Of a DNA stretch of 60,076 nt, positions 43,071 through 50,502 are shown in pieces. Within the stretch, counting starts at the first letter, position 1, and every line of letters starts with the position of its first letter. The stretch lies in NCBI GenBank assembly GCA_905214525.1, contig CAJMMN010000013.1, positions 1-60,076 on the forward strand, given 5' to 3'. A program made the position numbers and the translations under genes. The notes under the pieces were generated by a model. The model saw nothing but the letters and a program-made list of their open reading frames with translations, had not been told where the DNA came from and did not search any database. The stretch comes from an uncultured bacterium (GTDB taxonomy: Bacteria > Actinomycetota > Coriobacteriia > Coriobacteriales > Coriobacteriaceae).

Positions 43071-44150
43071 ATGAAGTTCCTTAAAGACAAGCAGACGCGT
43101 CACGACTTTGTCACGTACGCCATGTGCATCGTGGCATTCGCCATCGTGTTCTTTATGCAGTCCAACCATATGATCCCGCGCATGATCGCCGGTCAGCTGG
43201 TTCCCATCACGGCCTACATCGTTATGGCCATCTCGCTCAACCTCGTTGTCGGCATCGCGGGCGACTTGTCGCTGGGCCACGCGGGCTTTATGAGTGTCGG
43301 CGCCTATACGGGCATCGTTACCGCCGTCGCCCTCGAGAGCGCCGTTCCCTCCGACCCGATGCGTCTTGTCATCAGCATCGTGGTCGGCGCCATCGCTGCT
43401 GCCATTCTGGGCTTTTTGATCGGTATCCCGGTCCTTCGCCTGAGCGGTGACTACCTGGCCATCGTGACCTTGGCTTTTGGCGAGATCATCAAAGAAATCG
43501 TCACCTGCCTCATTGTGGGTGTCGACTCCCGCGGCCTGCACGTGATCTTTAACATCACGGGTAACTCTACGATCGACGACCTGCATCTGCTCGAGGACGG
43601 CACCGCCATCATCAAGGGTGCCCAGGGCGCATCGGGCGTGTCGACCTATTCGACCTTCCTTGCCGGCGCCATCCTGGTTATGGTCGCGCTCGTGATTGTA
43701 CTCAACCTGGTGCGCAGCCGTACCGGCCGTGCCATCATGGCCGTGCGCGATAACAAGATTGCAGCCGAGTCCGTAGGCATCTCCGTCACCGAGTACCGCA
43801 TGATCGCCTTCGTGGTTTCCGCTGCCCTCGCCGGTGCTGCCGGAGCTCTCTTCGGCGGTAACTTCTCGCAGCTCTCCGCCACCAAGTTCGACTTCAACAC
43901 GTCGATCCTCATCCTGGTGTTCGTGGTCCTGGGCGGTCTGGGCAATATGCGCGGCTCCGTCATCGCGGCGGCGTTGCTCACGGTGCTTCCCGAACTGCTT
44001 CGTCAGTTCTCGGACTACCGCATGCTCATCTACGCTATCGTGCTGATCCTGGTCATGATCTTTACCAACAACCCGCAGCTCAAGGCTTTCTTCGCACACA
44101 TTAAGGATCGCTTTGCTCCCAAGAAGGAGGCGGCAGCCGATGCCCAGTAA
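43071..44150 (+). CDS. livM: Branched-chain amino acid ABC permease LivM
   Basis: A 359-residue permease partner of LivH. YIVMAISLNLVVGIAGDLSLGHAGFMSVGAY is the LivM signature, RTGRAIMAVRDNKIAAESVGI the ATPase-contact loop, and FVVLGGLGNMRGSVIAAALL the C-terminal core. It starts 10 bases after livH; the ATG at 43071 has AGGTGA upstream, and a GTG at 43062 is the alternative. The tail is Lys/Ala-rich and cytoplasmic. The stop overlaps the livG start. Confidence 0.9.
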   Translation: MKFLKDKQTRHDFVTYAMCIVAFAIVFFMQSNHMIPRMIAGQLVPITAYIVMAISLNLVVGIAGDLSLGHAGFMSVGAYTGIVTAVALESAVPSDPMRLVISIVVGAIAAAILGFLIGIPVLRLSGDYLAIVTLAFGEIIKEIVTCLIVGVDSRGLHVIFNITGNSTIDDLHLLEDGTAIIKGAQGASGVSTYSTFLAGAILVMVALVIVLNLVRSRTGRAIMAVRDNKIAAESVGISVTEYRMIAFVVSAALAGAAGALFGGNFSQLSATKFDFNTSILILVFVVLGGLGNMRGSVIAAALLTVLPELLRQFSDYRMLIYAIVLILVMIFTNNPQLKAFFAHIKDRFAPKKEAAADAQ

Positions 44151-45000
44151 ATTTGAGTTCAACAAGGGCAAGATGGTCCCGTATCCTTCTGGCGCCATCG
44201 TTCCCGACCGCGACCTGGGCGAGCGCCCGGCGCTCGAGTGCATCCACTTGGGCATTGAATTTGGCGGCCTTAAGGCAGTCGATGACTTTAGCCTGACCAT
44301 CGGTAAGACCGAGATCGCCGGTCTGATCGGCCCCAACGGTGCCGGTAAGACCACGGTCTTCAACCTGCTCACCAAGGTGTACCAGCCCACGCACGGCACC
44401 ATCCTGCTCGACGGTGAGGACACCTCGGGCAAGTCGGTCTATCAGGTCAACCGCATGGGTATTGCCCGTACATTCCAGAACATTCGCCTGTTCAACACCA
44501 TGACGGTGGAGGATAACGTTAAGGTCGGCCTGCACAACCAGGAGCGCTACTCCGGCTTTGAGGGCGTACTGCGCCTGCCGACGTACTGGAAGCACGAGAA
44601 GGCTGCCCACGAGCGCGCCATGGAACTACTGTCCATCTTTGATATGGAGCATCTGGCAAACGAGCAGGCCGGATCGCTGCCTTACGGCGCTCAGCGTCGT
44701 CTGGAGATCGTCCGCGCGCTTGCCACCAACCCCAAGCTACTGCTGCTCGACGAGCCTGCCGCCGGCATGAACCCGTCCGAGACCGCCGAGCTCATGGAGA
44801 ACATCGTCAAGATTCGCGACACCTTTGGCATTGCCATCATGCTTATCGAGCACGACATGTCGCTCGTCATGAACATCTGCGAGGGCATCTGCGTGCTCAA
44901 CTTTGGTAAGGTCATCGCCAAGGGCACGGCCGAGGAGATCCAGAACAACGACGCTGTTATTGAGGCGTATCTGGGCAAGCAGGATAAGGGGGAGAACTAA
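44140..45000 (+). CDS. livG: Branched-chain amino acid ABC ATPase LivG
   Basis: A 286-residue ABC ATPase. Walker A is GPNGAGKT, the Q-loop region contains NRMGIARTFQNIRLF, the signature appears as LPYGAQRRLEIVRAL and Walker B is LLLLDEPAAGM. The C-terminal IALIEHDMS-type switch region is IAIMLIEHDMSLVM. The ATG at 44140 has AAGGAGG upstream and overlaps livM by 11 bases. About 25 residues precede the core, slightly longer than usual. Confidence 0.9.
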   Translation: MPSKFEFNKGKMVPYPSGAIVPDRDLGERPALECIHLGIEFGGLKAVDDFSLTIGKTEIAGLIGPNGAGKTTVFNLLTKVYQPTHGTILLDGEDTSGKSVYQVNRMGIARTFQNIRLFNTMTVEDNVKVGLHNQERYSGFEGVLRLPTYWKHEKAAHERAMELLSIFDMEHLANEQAGSLPYGAQRRLEIVRALATNPKLLLLDEPAAGMNPSETAELMENIVKIRDTFGIAIMLIEHDMSLVMNICEGICVLNFGKVIAKGTAEEIQNNDAVIEAYLGKQDKGEN

Positions 45001-45714
45001 ATGGCAGAGCCGATGCTTTCCGTCTACAACATCAACGTCTGGTACGGCGCCATCCACGCCATCAAGGACATCTCCTTTAACGTCAACGAGGGCGAGATCG
45101 TGGCCCTGATTGGTGCCAACGGCGCTGGCAAGTCCACGACGCTTAAGACCGTCTCGGGCCTGCTGCGCTCTAAGACCGGCTCCATCAAGTTTATGGGCGA
45201 GGACATTACCCATACGCCCGCTGATAAGCTGGTTGGTAAGGGCTTGGCTCAGGTTCCCGAGGGACGTCGCGCCTTTTTGCAGATGACGGTCGAGGAGAAC
45301 CTGGAGATGGGTGCCTATACACAGCCCAAGTCCACGGTGGCTCCGGGCCTGGAGCGCGTCTACGAGCAGTTCCCGCGCCTGAAGGAACGCCGTCGCCAGG
45401 TCGCCGGCACCCTTTCAGGCGGCGAGCAGCAGATGCTCGTTATGGGGCGCGCCCTTATGAGTAACCCCAAACTGCTTATGCTCGACGAACCTTCCATGGG
45501 TCTGGCGCCGATTCTGATCGAACAGATCTTCCAGATTGTCGAGGACCTGCACAAGGCCGGCACCACGGTGCTTCTGGTCGAGCAAAACGCGCAGATGGCG
45601 CTTTCCATCGCCACGCGTGGCTACGTGCTCGAGACCGGCAAGATCACCATGACCGGCACCGGCCAAGAGCTCCTGCACGACGATAACGTCCGCAAGGCCT
45701 ATCTCGGTGGCTAG
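45001..45714 (+). CDS. livF: Branched-chain amino acid ABC ATPase LivF
   Basis: A 237-residue ATPase, the usual LivF length. Walker A is GANGAGKST, QVPEGRRAFLQMTVEENLEMGAY is typical of LivF, the signature is LSGGEQQMLVMGRAL and Walker B is LLMLDEPSMGLAP. It begins directly after the livG stop and completes livJHMGF. A terminator pair follows. Confidence 0.92.
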   Translation: MAEPMLSVYNINVWYGAIHAIKDISFNVNEGEIVALIGANGAGKSTTLKTVSGLLRSKTGSIKFMGEDITHTPADKLVGKGLAQVPEGRRAFLQMTVEENLEMGAYTQPKSTVAPGLERVYEQFPRLKERRRQVAGTLSGGEQQMLVMGRALMSNPKLLMLDEPSMGLAPILIEQIFQIVEDLHKAGTTVLLVEQNAQMALSIATRGYVLETGKITMTGTGQELLHDDNVRKAYLGG

Positions 45715-45720
45715 GAGGTT

Positions 45721-45742
45721 CCGCCGTTCTACCGAACGGCGG
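45721..45742 (+). terminator. Short hairpin after livF
   Basis: CCGCCGTTC pairs with GAACGGCGG around four bases, 6 bases past the livF stop. There is no T-run; it may protect the mRNA end. Confidence 0.5.
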
Positions 45743-45758
45743 ACCGGCCGACGCTGCG

Positions 45759-45856
45759 CGGGCACCAGAGCGACAACTAGTCATTCAAAGAGGACGGCAT
45801 GACCAGAAGGTCTATGCCGTCCTCTTTTCATGCCAATTTGTTCGCTCTGGTGCCCG
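45759..45856. repeat. Nested palindrome enclosing a terminator
   Basis: Outer arms CGGGCACCAGAGCGA (45759-45773) and its exact complement (45842-45856) enclose a second stem. Confidence 0.65.
45787..45829 (+). terminator. Terminator of the liv operon
   Basis: AAAGAGGACGGCAT pairs with ATGCCGTCCTCTTT around 13 bases, ending in TTTT. Confidence 0.8.
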
Positions 45857-45907
45857 CTCGCTGTCCGTCCTCTGCTTGCGGCGCTGCTTTGGTTCTGGCA
45901 TTTGGGG

Positions 45908-45963
45908 TAGTTGCTGGGGACGTTCTTGAAAGACTAGTCGTTTAAGAACGTCCCCAGCAACTA
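45908..45963. repeat. 56-bp palindromic repeat, copy 1
   Basis: Perfect 20-base arms (TAGTTGCTGGGGACGTTCTT and complement) around a 16-base core containing TAGTC. A second copy with the same core lies at 47487-47542. Between livF and the DUF4097 relic (45715-46039) I see only these repeats and the terminator. Confidence 0.8.
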
Positions 45964-46039
45964 GGTCAAAAGGCTTCGAGGGCGGCGTGCTTACGCCCGT
46001 CGTGGTGCGCCCGAAGGGGGATGGCTGCTACGAGCTCGA

Positions 46040-46303
46040 TCATTTGCGAGGAGAAGACGAACCAGCCGTTGCAGATCCAATATGGATCTCGCCAACCTCG
46101 GCAAGCTGCTCGATGAGTGGAAGCCCTGTCGGGTCGTCTATTTCAACACCACCCAGAATGATGGTGTCATCGCGCAGGTCGATCTGTGTGTTGAACACAG
46201 CGAGGTTAAAGCCGGAGGCCACAAATCCGATAGCAGCCAGGACGAGCCCCGTGGCAACAAGCCCACCCGCTACGGCAAGGTAAATCTATTTTACGCTGGA
46301 CAT
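46040..46303 (-). pseudogene. Remnant of a DUF4097-type gene with in-frame TAG
   Basis: Directly after the DUF1700 gene, an ATG at 46303 with AAGGAG upstream gives MSSVK and then TAG (46286-46288). The same frame continues as a transmembrane start (YLAVAGGLVATGLVLAAIGF) and NLAVFNTQIDLRDDTIILGG to TGA at 46040. PadR-DUF1700 operons usually end with a DUF4097 protein, and this looks like the first ~85 residues of one. The remaining beta domain is absent. Translation could only proceed by stop readthrough or from a later start. Confidence 0.6.
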
Positions 46304-46317
46304 GTTTGCACTCCTTC

Positions 46318-46950
46318 CTATGCCGTAAGCGGCGCCGCTTCAGCGCCCCTGCGGCTCTTACTGCCTCGATCTTTCCAGAAGGGCGAAACGGCTTTCTTCG
46401 CCCAAAGGGCAGAGAGGCGCGCGATCTGCTTGGACGCCGTCCAGGCACCGGCTCCCGCGAGGAGCGCCACACCGATGGAAGCGAATCCCATTCCCATCGA
46501 GGTTAAAACGTACGGAACATGCCCGATAATGATGCCGTCCACGGTGAACAGGAGCCCCACCACGCCCGCGCCCCCGAATGCCGCGGCCACGATCCACACG
46601 CAGAGCGCAAGAACCCAAATGCAGATGTAGACTGTAGCGGCAACGGCGACGAACGCGAACAGCAGCGGAATCCATACCGGAGAGCCCACGATGGCGAGCG
46701 CCCATAGAAGCGCCGTGCTCTTGCGCTTGGTCCTCGCAATTGCGCGCGGCACGGCGGGCAGTTCGTCGAGCGTTGCCTCGGCGACCTCACCGAGCGTGCC
46801 CATGGCGGCCACAGCCTCGGCCTCCGTCATGCCGTCCTCCATACGGTCGGCGATGGCCTCCGCGTAGAACTCCTGCGTTTCCTTTACCTGATCTGCCGGC
46901 AGACAGGCCAGAAGCTCGCCCAGCCGGTTCAAGAACTCATCGCGCGTCAT
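46318..46950 (-). CDS. DUF1700 (HAAS) membrane protein
   Basis: A 210-residue protein. Residues 1-80 are the HAAS helical domain: TRDEFLNRLGELLACLPADQ, EFYAEAIADRMEDGMTEAEAVAAMG and LDELP. Four or so hydrophobic helices follow (~82-185), then a basic tail. DUF1700 proteins pair with PadR regulators and act in envelope or antibiotic stress sensing, as far as known. The start ATG 46950 lies 14 bases inside the end of padR. The DUF4097 remnant follows 15 bases after its stop. Confidence 0.85.
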   Translation of the reverse strand: MTRDEFLNRLGELLACLPADQVKETQEFYAEAIADRMEDGMTEAEAVAAMGTLGEVAEATLDELPAVPRAIARTKRKSTALLWALAIVGSPVWIPLLFAFVAVAATVYICIWVLALCVWIVAAAFGGAGVVGLLFTVDGIIIGHVPYVLTSMGMGFASIGVALLAGAGAWTASKQIARLSALWAKKAVSPFWKDRGSKSRRGAEAAPLTA

Positions 46951-47257
46951 GGTGCGCTCCCTTCACGTAACTGTAGATTTCCTGCACGGATGGCCATTCG
47001 GCGAGGAACTCGGCGATACGCTCATGCCCGGTGTCCGTGATGCGGTAGTACATTCGCAGCCGCCCGTTGTGCTCGGCGGAGCGCGCCGTGATGCACCCTG
47101 CCTTCTCCAGGCGCTTGAGCAACGGATAGAGCGTGGACTCCGTGAGCCCCATGCTCGCGGGCACGTCCTTCACGATCTGATAGCCGTAGGATTCCTCGCC
47201 CGAGACGGCCGCGAGCACGCAGGCCTCGAGGAAGCCGCGCTTCATCTGTGCCTCCAT
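46937..47257 (-). CDS. PadR family transcriptional regulator
   Basis: A 106-residue winged-helix repressor. QMKRGFLEACVLAAVSGEESYGYQI, LTESTLYPLLKRLEKAGCI and RMYYRITDTGHERI are the PadR blocks. It likely binds a palindrome in its own promoter and releases it on contact with a toxic compound or signal. The ATG at 47257 has AAAGGAGGTG upstream, so the open frame to 47467 is not used. It is coupled by overlap to the DUF1700 gene. Confidence 0.88.
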   Translation of the reverse strand: MEAQMKRGFLEACVLAAVSGEESYGYQIVKDVPASMGLTESTLYPLLKRLEKAGCITARSAEHNGRLRMYYRITDTGHERIAEFLAEWPSVQEIYSYVKGAHHDAR

Positions 47258-47276
47258 CCGCACACCTCCTTTCGTA

Positions 47277-47323
47277 GTATACTGTGTAACACCTACTATA
47301 TGACACATAGTATATGATGTCAA
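47277..47323 (-). promoter_or_regulatory. padR promoter with overlapping palindromic operator
   Basis: On the minus strand TTGACA (47318-47323) and TATAGT (47295-47300) are separated by exactly 17 bases, an almost ideal sigma-70 promoter. Inverted TATACTGTGT / ACACATAGTATA halves overlap its spacer and -10, a fitting autoregulatory PadR site. Confidence 0.75.
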
Positions 47324-47486
47324 CATTTGTCGTATAGGGAGCCCGGTCTGTCTGTCCCCGGTATAGCGACGAGTGTCGGTTGACGCATCGCGCGAAACAC
47401 CAACCAGTGCTCCTTTGATGCAACTCTCATTCGACCACATTTCTGAGCAGCTACCTTCCCGCACCAAAGCGTGCCTGATCCTGGGA

Positions 47487-47542
47487 TAGTCGTTGGGGAC
47501 GTTCTTGAATGAATAGTCGTTTAAGAACGTCCCTAACGACTA
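47487..47542. repeat. 56-bp palindromic repeat, copy 2
   Basis: Arms TAGTCGTTGGGGACGTTCTT and complement (one wobble) around a core nearly identical to copy 1 at 45908-45963. It lies in the 461-base gap 47258-47718. Confidence 0.8.
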
Positions 47543-47556
47543 CTTCTATACAGCAA

Positions 47557-47591
47557 AAAGGGGTGCTGACCATTTCGGTCAGCACCCCTTT
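47557..47591. terminator. Bidirectional terminator-like hairpin
   Basis: AAAGGGGTGCTGACC pairs perfectly with GGTCAGCACCCCTTT around ATTTC, with an A-run before it and TTTAA after. Confidence 0.75.
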
Positions 47592-47660
47592 AAGTTGCGG
47601 TGAAATAGGGACTGAATACGGGCTCCAGAGGCCAAAACAGTCCCTATTCCACCGCAACTT
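47592..47660. repeat. Long hairpin, 22-bp arms
   Basis: AAGTTGCGGTGAAATAGGGACT (given as two parts: AAGTTGCGGTG and AAATAGGGACT) at 47592-47613 pairs with 47639-47660 with one mismatch around a 25-base loop. It lies directly upstream of cutC. Confidence 0.75.
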
Positions 47661-47718
47661 CATGGGGGCGTGCGACAATGCCCGTCGGAAAACATTTGCT
47701 GTCTTTGGGGGTCTATCT

Positions 47719-48396
47719 ATGCTGTGCGAGTTTTGTGCCGAGAACTTTGAGCGAGTGCCGGCGGCCATCAAGGCCGGTGCGGGTCGCATTGAGCTGTGCG
47801 ACAACCTTGCCGTCGGTGGTACCACGCCCTCGGCCGGCGTTATCAGCACTACGGTCAGCTATGCTCACGAGCATGACGCGCGAGTGATGTGCATGATTCG
47901 CCCGCGTGGCGGTGACTTTCACTACAACCAGGACGAGCTGCGCATGATGGAGATGGACTTGGGTCTTGCCGTGAGCGCCGGCGTTGACGGCCTGGTCTTT
48001 GGCTGCTGCAAGCCCTGTGCCGGCGGCTGGGCGCTCGACGAGCTCACCCTCGGCGCCCTCGTGATGGCTACGGGCTGCGCGACCGAGGAGTGCAAGCGCG
48101 GGGCCATCGATATCACCTTCCACATGGCCTTTGACCAGCTCTCGCCCGAGGCTCAGCTGGACGCCATTGACACACTCGCCGACTGCGGCATCACGCGCAT
48201 CCTGACGCATGGTGGTGCTGCCGGAACGCCGATCGAGGACAACCTGGAGCACCTGTCGCGTCTTGTCGAGTATGCGGGCGACCGCCTGACCATCCTTCCC
48301 GGCGGCGGCATTTCTACGGCCAACCGCGATACCGTGGCGGCGGCATTGAGCGTCTCCGAGCTCCATGGCACCAAGATCGTGCCGCTGGAGGCGTAA
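47719..48396 (+). CDS. cutC: CutC family protein
   Basis: A 225-residue TIM-barrel protein. LCEFCAENFERVPAAIKAGAGRIELCDNLAVGG opens it, MIRPRGGDFHYN is the second conserved block, and DITFHMAFDQ, ILTHGGAAG and ILPGGGIST follow. CutC was linked to copper tolerance, although a direct copper role is disputed. The ATG at 47719 has only a weak GGGGG upstream, but it begins at the conserved N-terminus; the frame is open to 47509 within repeats. The next gene begins 3 bases after the stop. Confidence 0.87.
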   Translation: MLCEFCAENFERVPAAIKAGAGRIELCDNLAVGGTTPSAGVISTTVSYAHEHDARVMCMIRPRGGDFHYNQDELRMMEMDLGLAVSAGVDGLVFGCCKPCAGGWALDELTLGALVMATGCATEECKRGAIDITFHMAFDQLSPEAQLDAIDTLADCGITRILTHGGAAGTPIEDNLEHLSRLVEYAGDRLTILPGGGISTANRDTVAAALSVSELHGTKIVPLEA

Positions 48397-48399
48397 CCC

Positions 48400-49197
48400 G
48401 TGGCGCTGGTATTTGACGTTCAGCAGGCGAACGGTAAGCCCGACGACAACCGGCGCCCTGGCACCGCGTGTCCCTTTTGCGATACCGAGGAACTTGCCGA
48501 TATCATCCGGCGCGATGGTGACTGCATCTGGCTCGAGAATAAGTTCAAGACCCTGCGCGCCACCCGTCAAACCGTGCTGATCGAGTCGGCCGATCACGAT
48601 GCCGACCTGGTGATCTATGAGCCGGATGAGCTGCATCATGTGATGCGGTTTGCCCTGGGCTGTTGGCAGCAGATGCTCGATTCCCAACAGTACCGCAGTG
48701 TGCTCCTGTACAAGAACAAAGGCCCGCTTTCGGGCGGCAGCCTCGTCCATCCACACATGCAGATTGTGGGCTTGGAGCAGGAAGACGGCTATGCTTCGCT
48801 GGCTTCCGCCAATTTCGAAGGCATCAATGTTTGGCAACAGGGGAGAATCTCGGTCAACATCTCAACCGAACCGATTATGGGATTCTTTGAGGTTAACGTC
48901 TCGGCTCCACAGGGAATCGCCGCCAGCGACGACGCCCGCGACCAAGCCGAAGCGGACCTGTTTGCCGATGCGATTCAGGTGGCCCTGCACTATATCCTGC
49001 ACGAGCACCACGGCGGCCGCGCGGAGTCGTACAACTTGTTCTTCTACCACATGGACGGCCGGACCATTGCCAAGGTGTTGCCGCGTTGGGTGGTTTCGCC
49101 CTACTTTGTCGGTTATCGTTTGGCCCAGGTCAATGCCGAGACCACGCTCGATATCGATGCAGAGCGCCTGCGTGCGCATCTGGAAACGCTCGTATAG
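48400..49197 (+). CDS. DUF4931/GalT-like HIT-superfamily protein
   Basis: A 265-residue protein related to galactose-1-phosphate uridylyltransferase and the HIT fold. TACPFCDTEEL carries a CPFC zinc knuckle near residue 24, NKFKTLRATRQTV and HHVMRFALGCWQQ follow, and SLVHPHMQIVG holds the His-x-His-x-Gln nucleotidyl-transfer motif. It is shorter than true GalT (about 340 residues) and resembles DUF4931 proteins, so the sugar or nucleotide substrate is open. The GTG at 48400 has GGAGGCG upstream and is coupled to cutC. Confidence 0.7.
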   Translation: MALVFDVQQANGKPDDNRRPGTACPFCDTEELADIIRRDGDCIWLENKFKTLRATRQTVLIESADHDADLVIYEPDELHHVMRFALGCWQQMLDSQQYRSVLLYKNKGPLSGGSLVHPHMQIVGLEQEDGYASLASANFEGINVWQQGRISVNISTEPIMGFFEVNVSAPQGIAASDDARDQAEADLFADAIQVALHYILHEHHGGRAESYNLFFYHMDGRTIAKVLPRWVVSPYFVGYRLAQVNAETTLDIDAERLRAHLETLV

Positions 49198-49227
49198 CAA
49201 GACTATCACCCGCGTAATGCGGACAGT

Positions 49228-50226
49228 CTAGCGTCCCATGGCGTCGCGGCCGGCCTCGACGCGCTTGCGCTGGGCGGCGCGCTCCTCGCCGGTCAGTCGC
49301 TCAAAGAGATGTCCGATAACCGAGGCGAGCACCTGCTGAAACAGCGTTCCGCACATGACGGGAAACACGACCTCGCCGGGAAAATACTGCGTGGCGATGA
49401 CGGCGCCCGAAGAGATATTGCGCATGCCGCAGGTAAAGCACATGGTGGTCGTCTCGCTATACGGCAGGTGCAACGCGCGGGCGACCAGAATGCCGACGAC
49501 AAAGCCGCTGATGGCGAAGGTCAAAATAAAGAGGGCGACTTCCAGGCGCACCGCGTTCATGTGCAGCACGTACTCGCTCATGGCGGTGGAGTTGGACGCG
49601 ATAACGCTCATCATCATGAACTTGCAGGCGGGCGAGAGCGCGGGGGAGAGTTTCTCGTGTCCCCATCCGCGCGTGAGTTCGTTGATCACGATGCCGAGGA
49701 TGGCAGGGATGGCAATCATAAAGGCCATGTTCTGCATCATGCTCGACACATCGATTGCGACGGTGGCACCCAGCAGGAGCTTGAGCGTGAGCGGAATCGT
49801 CACAGGTGAGATGACCGAGGACGTCAGGATGATGGTGAGCGCGAGCGGGCCGTTGCCGCCGAACATGCTAATCCACATAAAGGCGGTGACTGCCACGGGT
49901 ACGCTGTACTCGAGCACGATGCCGCAGACAAGGTTTGGGTTGGAACCAAAGAACAGTGAGCTCATGGCATACGCCGCGATGGGGATGAGCACGGCCGAGA
50001 CAAATAACGCCAAAATCAAATGTAGGGGACGGCGGAACACCTCGGCCACCTGGTGAAAGGTGTTGCTGAGCGCACCTTGGAACGTCATAAAGGCAAACAG
50101 GGCGGGAACGATGGGCTTGAGCACGCCGATCTGCCGGGGAAAGAGCACGCCGAGCGTCACGCAAATCGGAACGATGACCTGCATGTGCCCCGCGAGAAAC
50201 TTGCCCAGTCCAACCCATTGCTTCAT
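49228..50226 (-). CDS. Bile acid:sodium symporter family protein
   Basis: A 332-residue membrane protein with nine or ten helices. GVLKPIVPALFAFMTFQGALSN, ILEYSVPVAVTAFMWISMFGGN-like helix pair, and CFTCGMRNISSGAVIATQYFPGEVVFPVM fit the SBF/BASS fold, where these segments form the crossing sodium site. Substrates in bacteria range from bile acids to pantoate and other organic anions, so bile-acid transport is not implied. ATG 50226 has GGGAG upstream. It is divergent from recJ. Confidence 0.75.
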   Translation of the reverse strand: MKQWVGLGKFLAGHMQVIVPICVTLGVLFPRQIGVLKPIVPALFAFMTFQGALSNTFHQVAEVFRRPLHLILALFVSAVLIPIAAYAMSSLFFGSNPNLVCGIVLEYSVPVAVTAFMWISMFGGNGPLALTIILTSSVISPVTIPLTLKLLLGATVAIDVSSMMQNMAFMIAIPAILGIVINELTRGWGHEKLSPALSPACKFMMMSVIASNSTAMSEYVLHMNAVRLEVALFILTFAISGFVVGILVARALHLPYSETTTMCFTCGMRNISSGAVIATQYFPGEVVFPVMCGTLFQQVLASVIGHLFERLTGEERAAQRKRVEAGRDAMGR

Positions 50227-50388
50227 ATGCGCTTGTGACTCCCTTTGCCCGTGAACCCGTTTTGAATGGATATGCTAGACGCTCGCATGCGTCCGTGCGT
50301 CAGAAACGCTCGAATATTTCGGGGCTATTACCGGCATCGTTTACCGAAACCGCGGCGTGCTGCGGCGATTTGCGTCTGCTCTGCACGG

Positions 50389-50394
50389 TATAAT
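50389..50394 (+). promoter_or_regulatory. Perfect -10 element upstream of recJ
   Basis: TATAAT at 50389-50394, about 110 bases before the recJ start; no good -35 at 17 bases. Confidence 0.4.
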
Positions 50395-50502
50395 AAATCC
50401 GTTCAACAGATCTGCCTGCCGAAGCGGGCATACACAGAGGACTCATCGCTATGAACCGTGAGAGGTATCGCGGCGACCTGCCCCTATCGGGGGTGGGCGC
50501 CT

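Noticed and set aside
42156..44432. A 758-codon minus-strand frame across livH, livM and livG
   Set aside because: It is His/Asp/Gly-rich antisense of three intact transporter genes.
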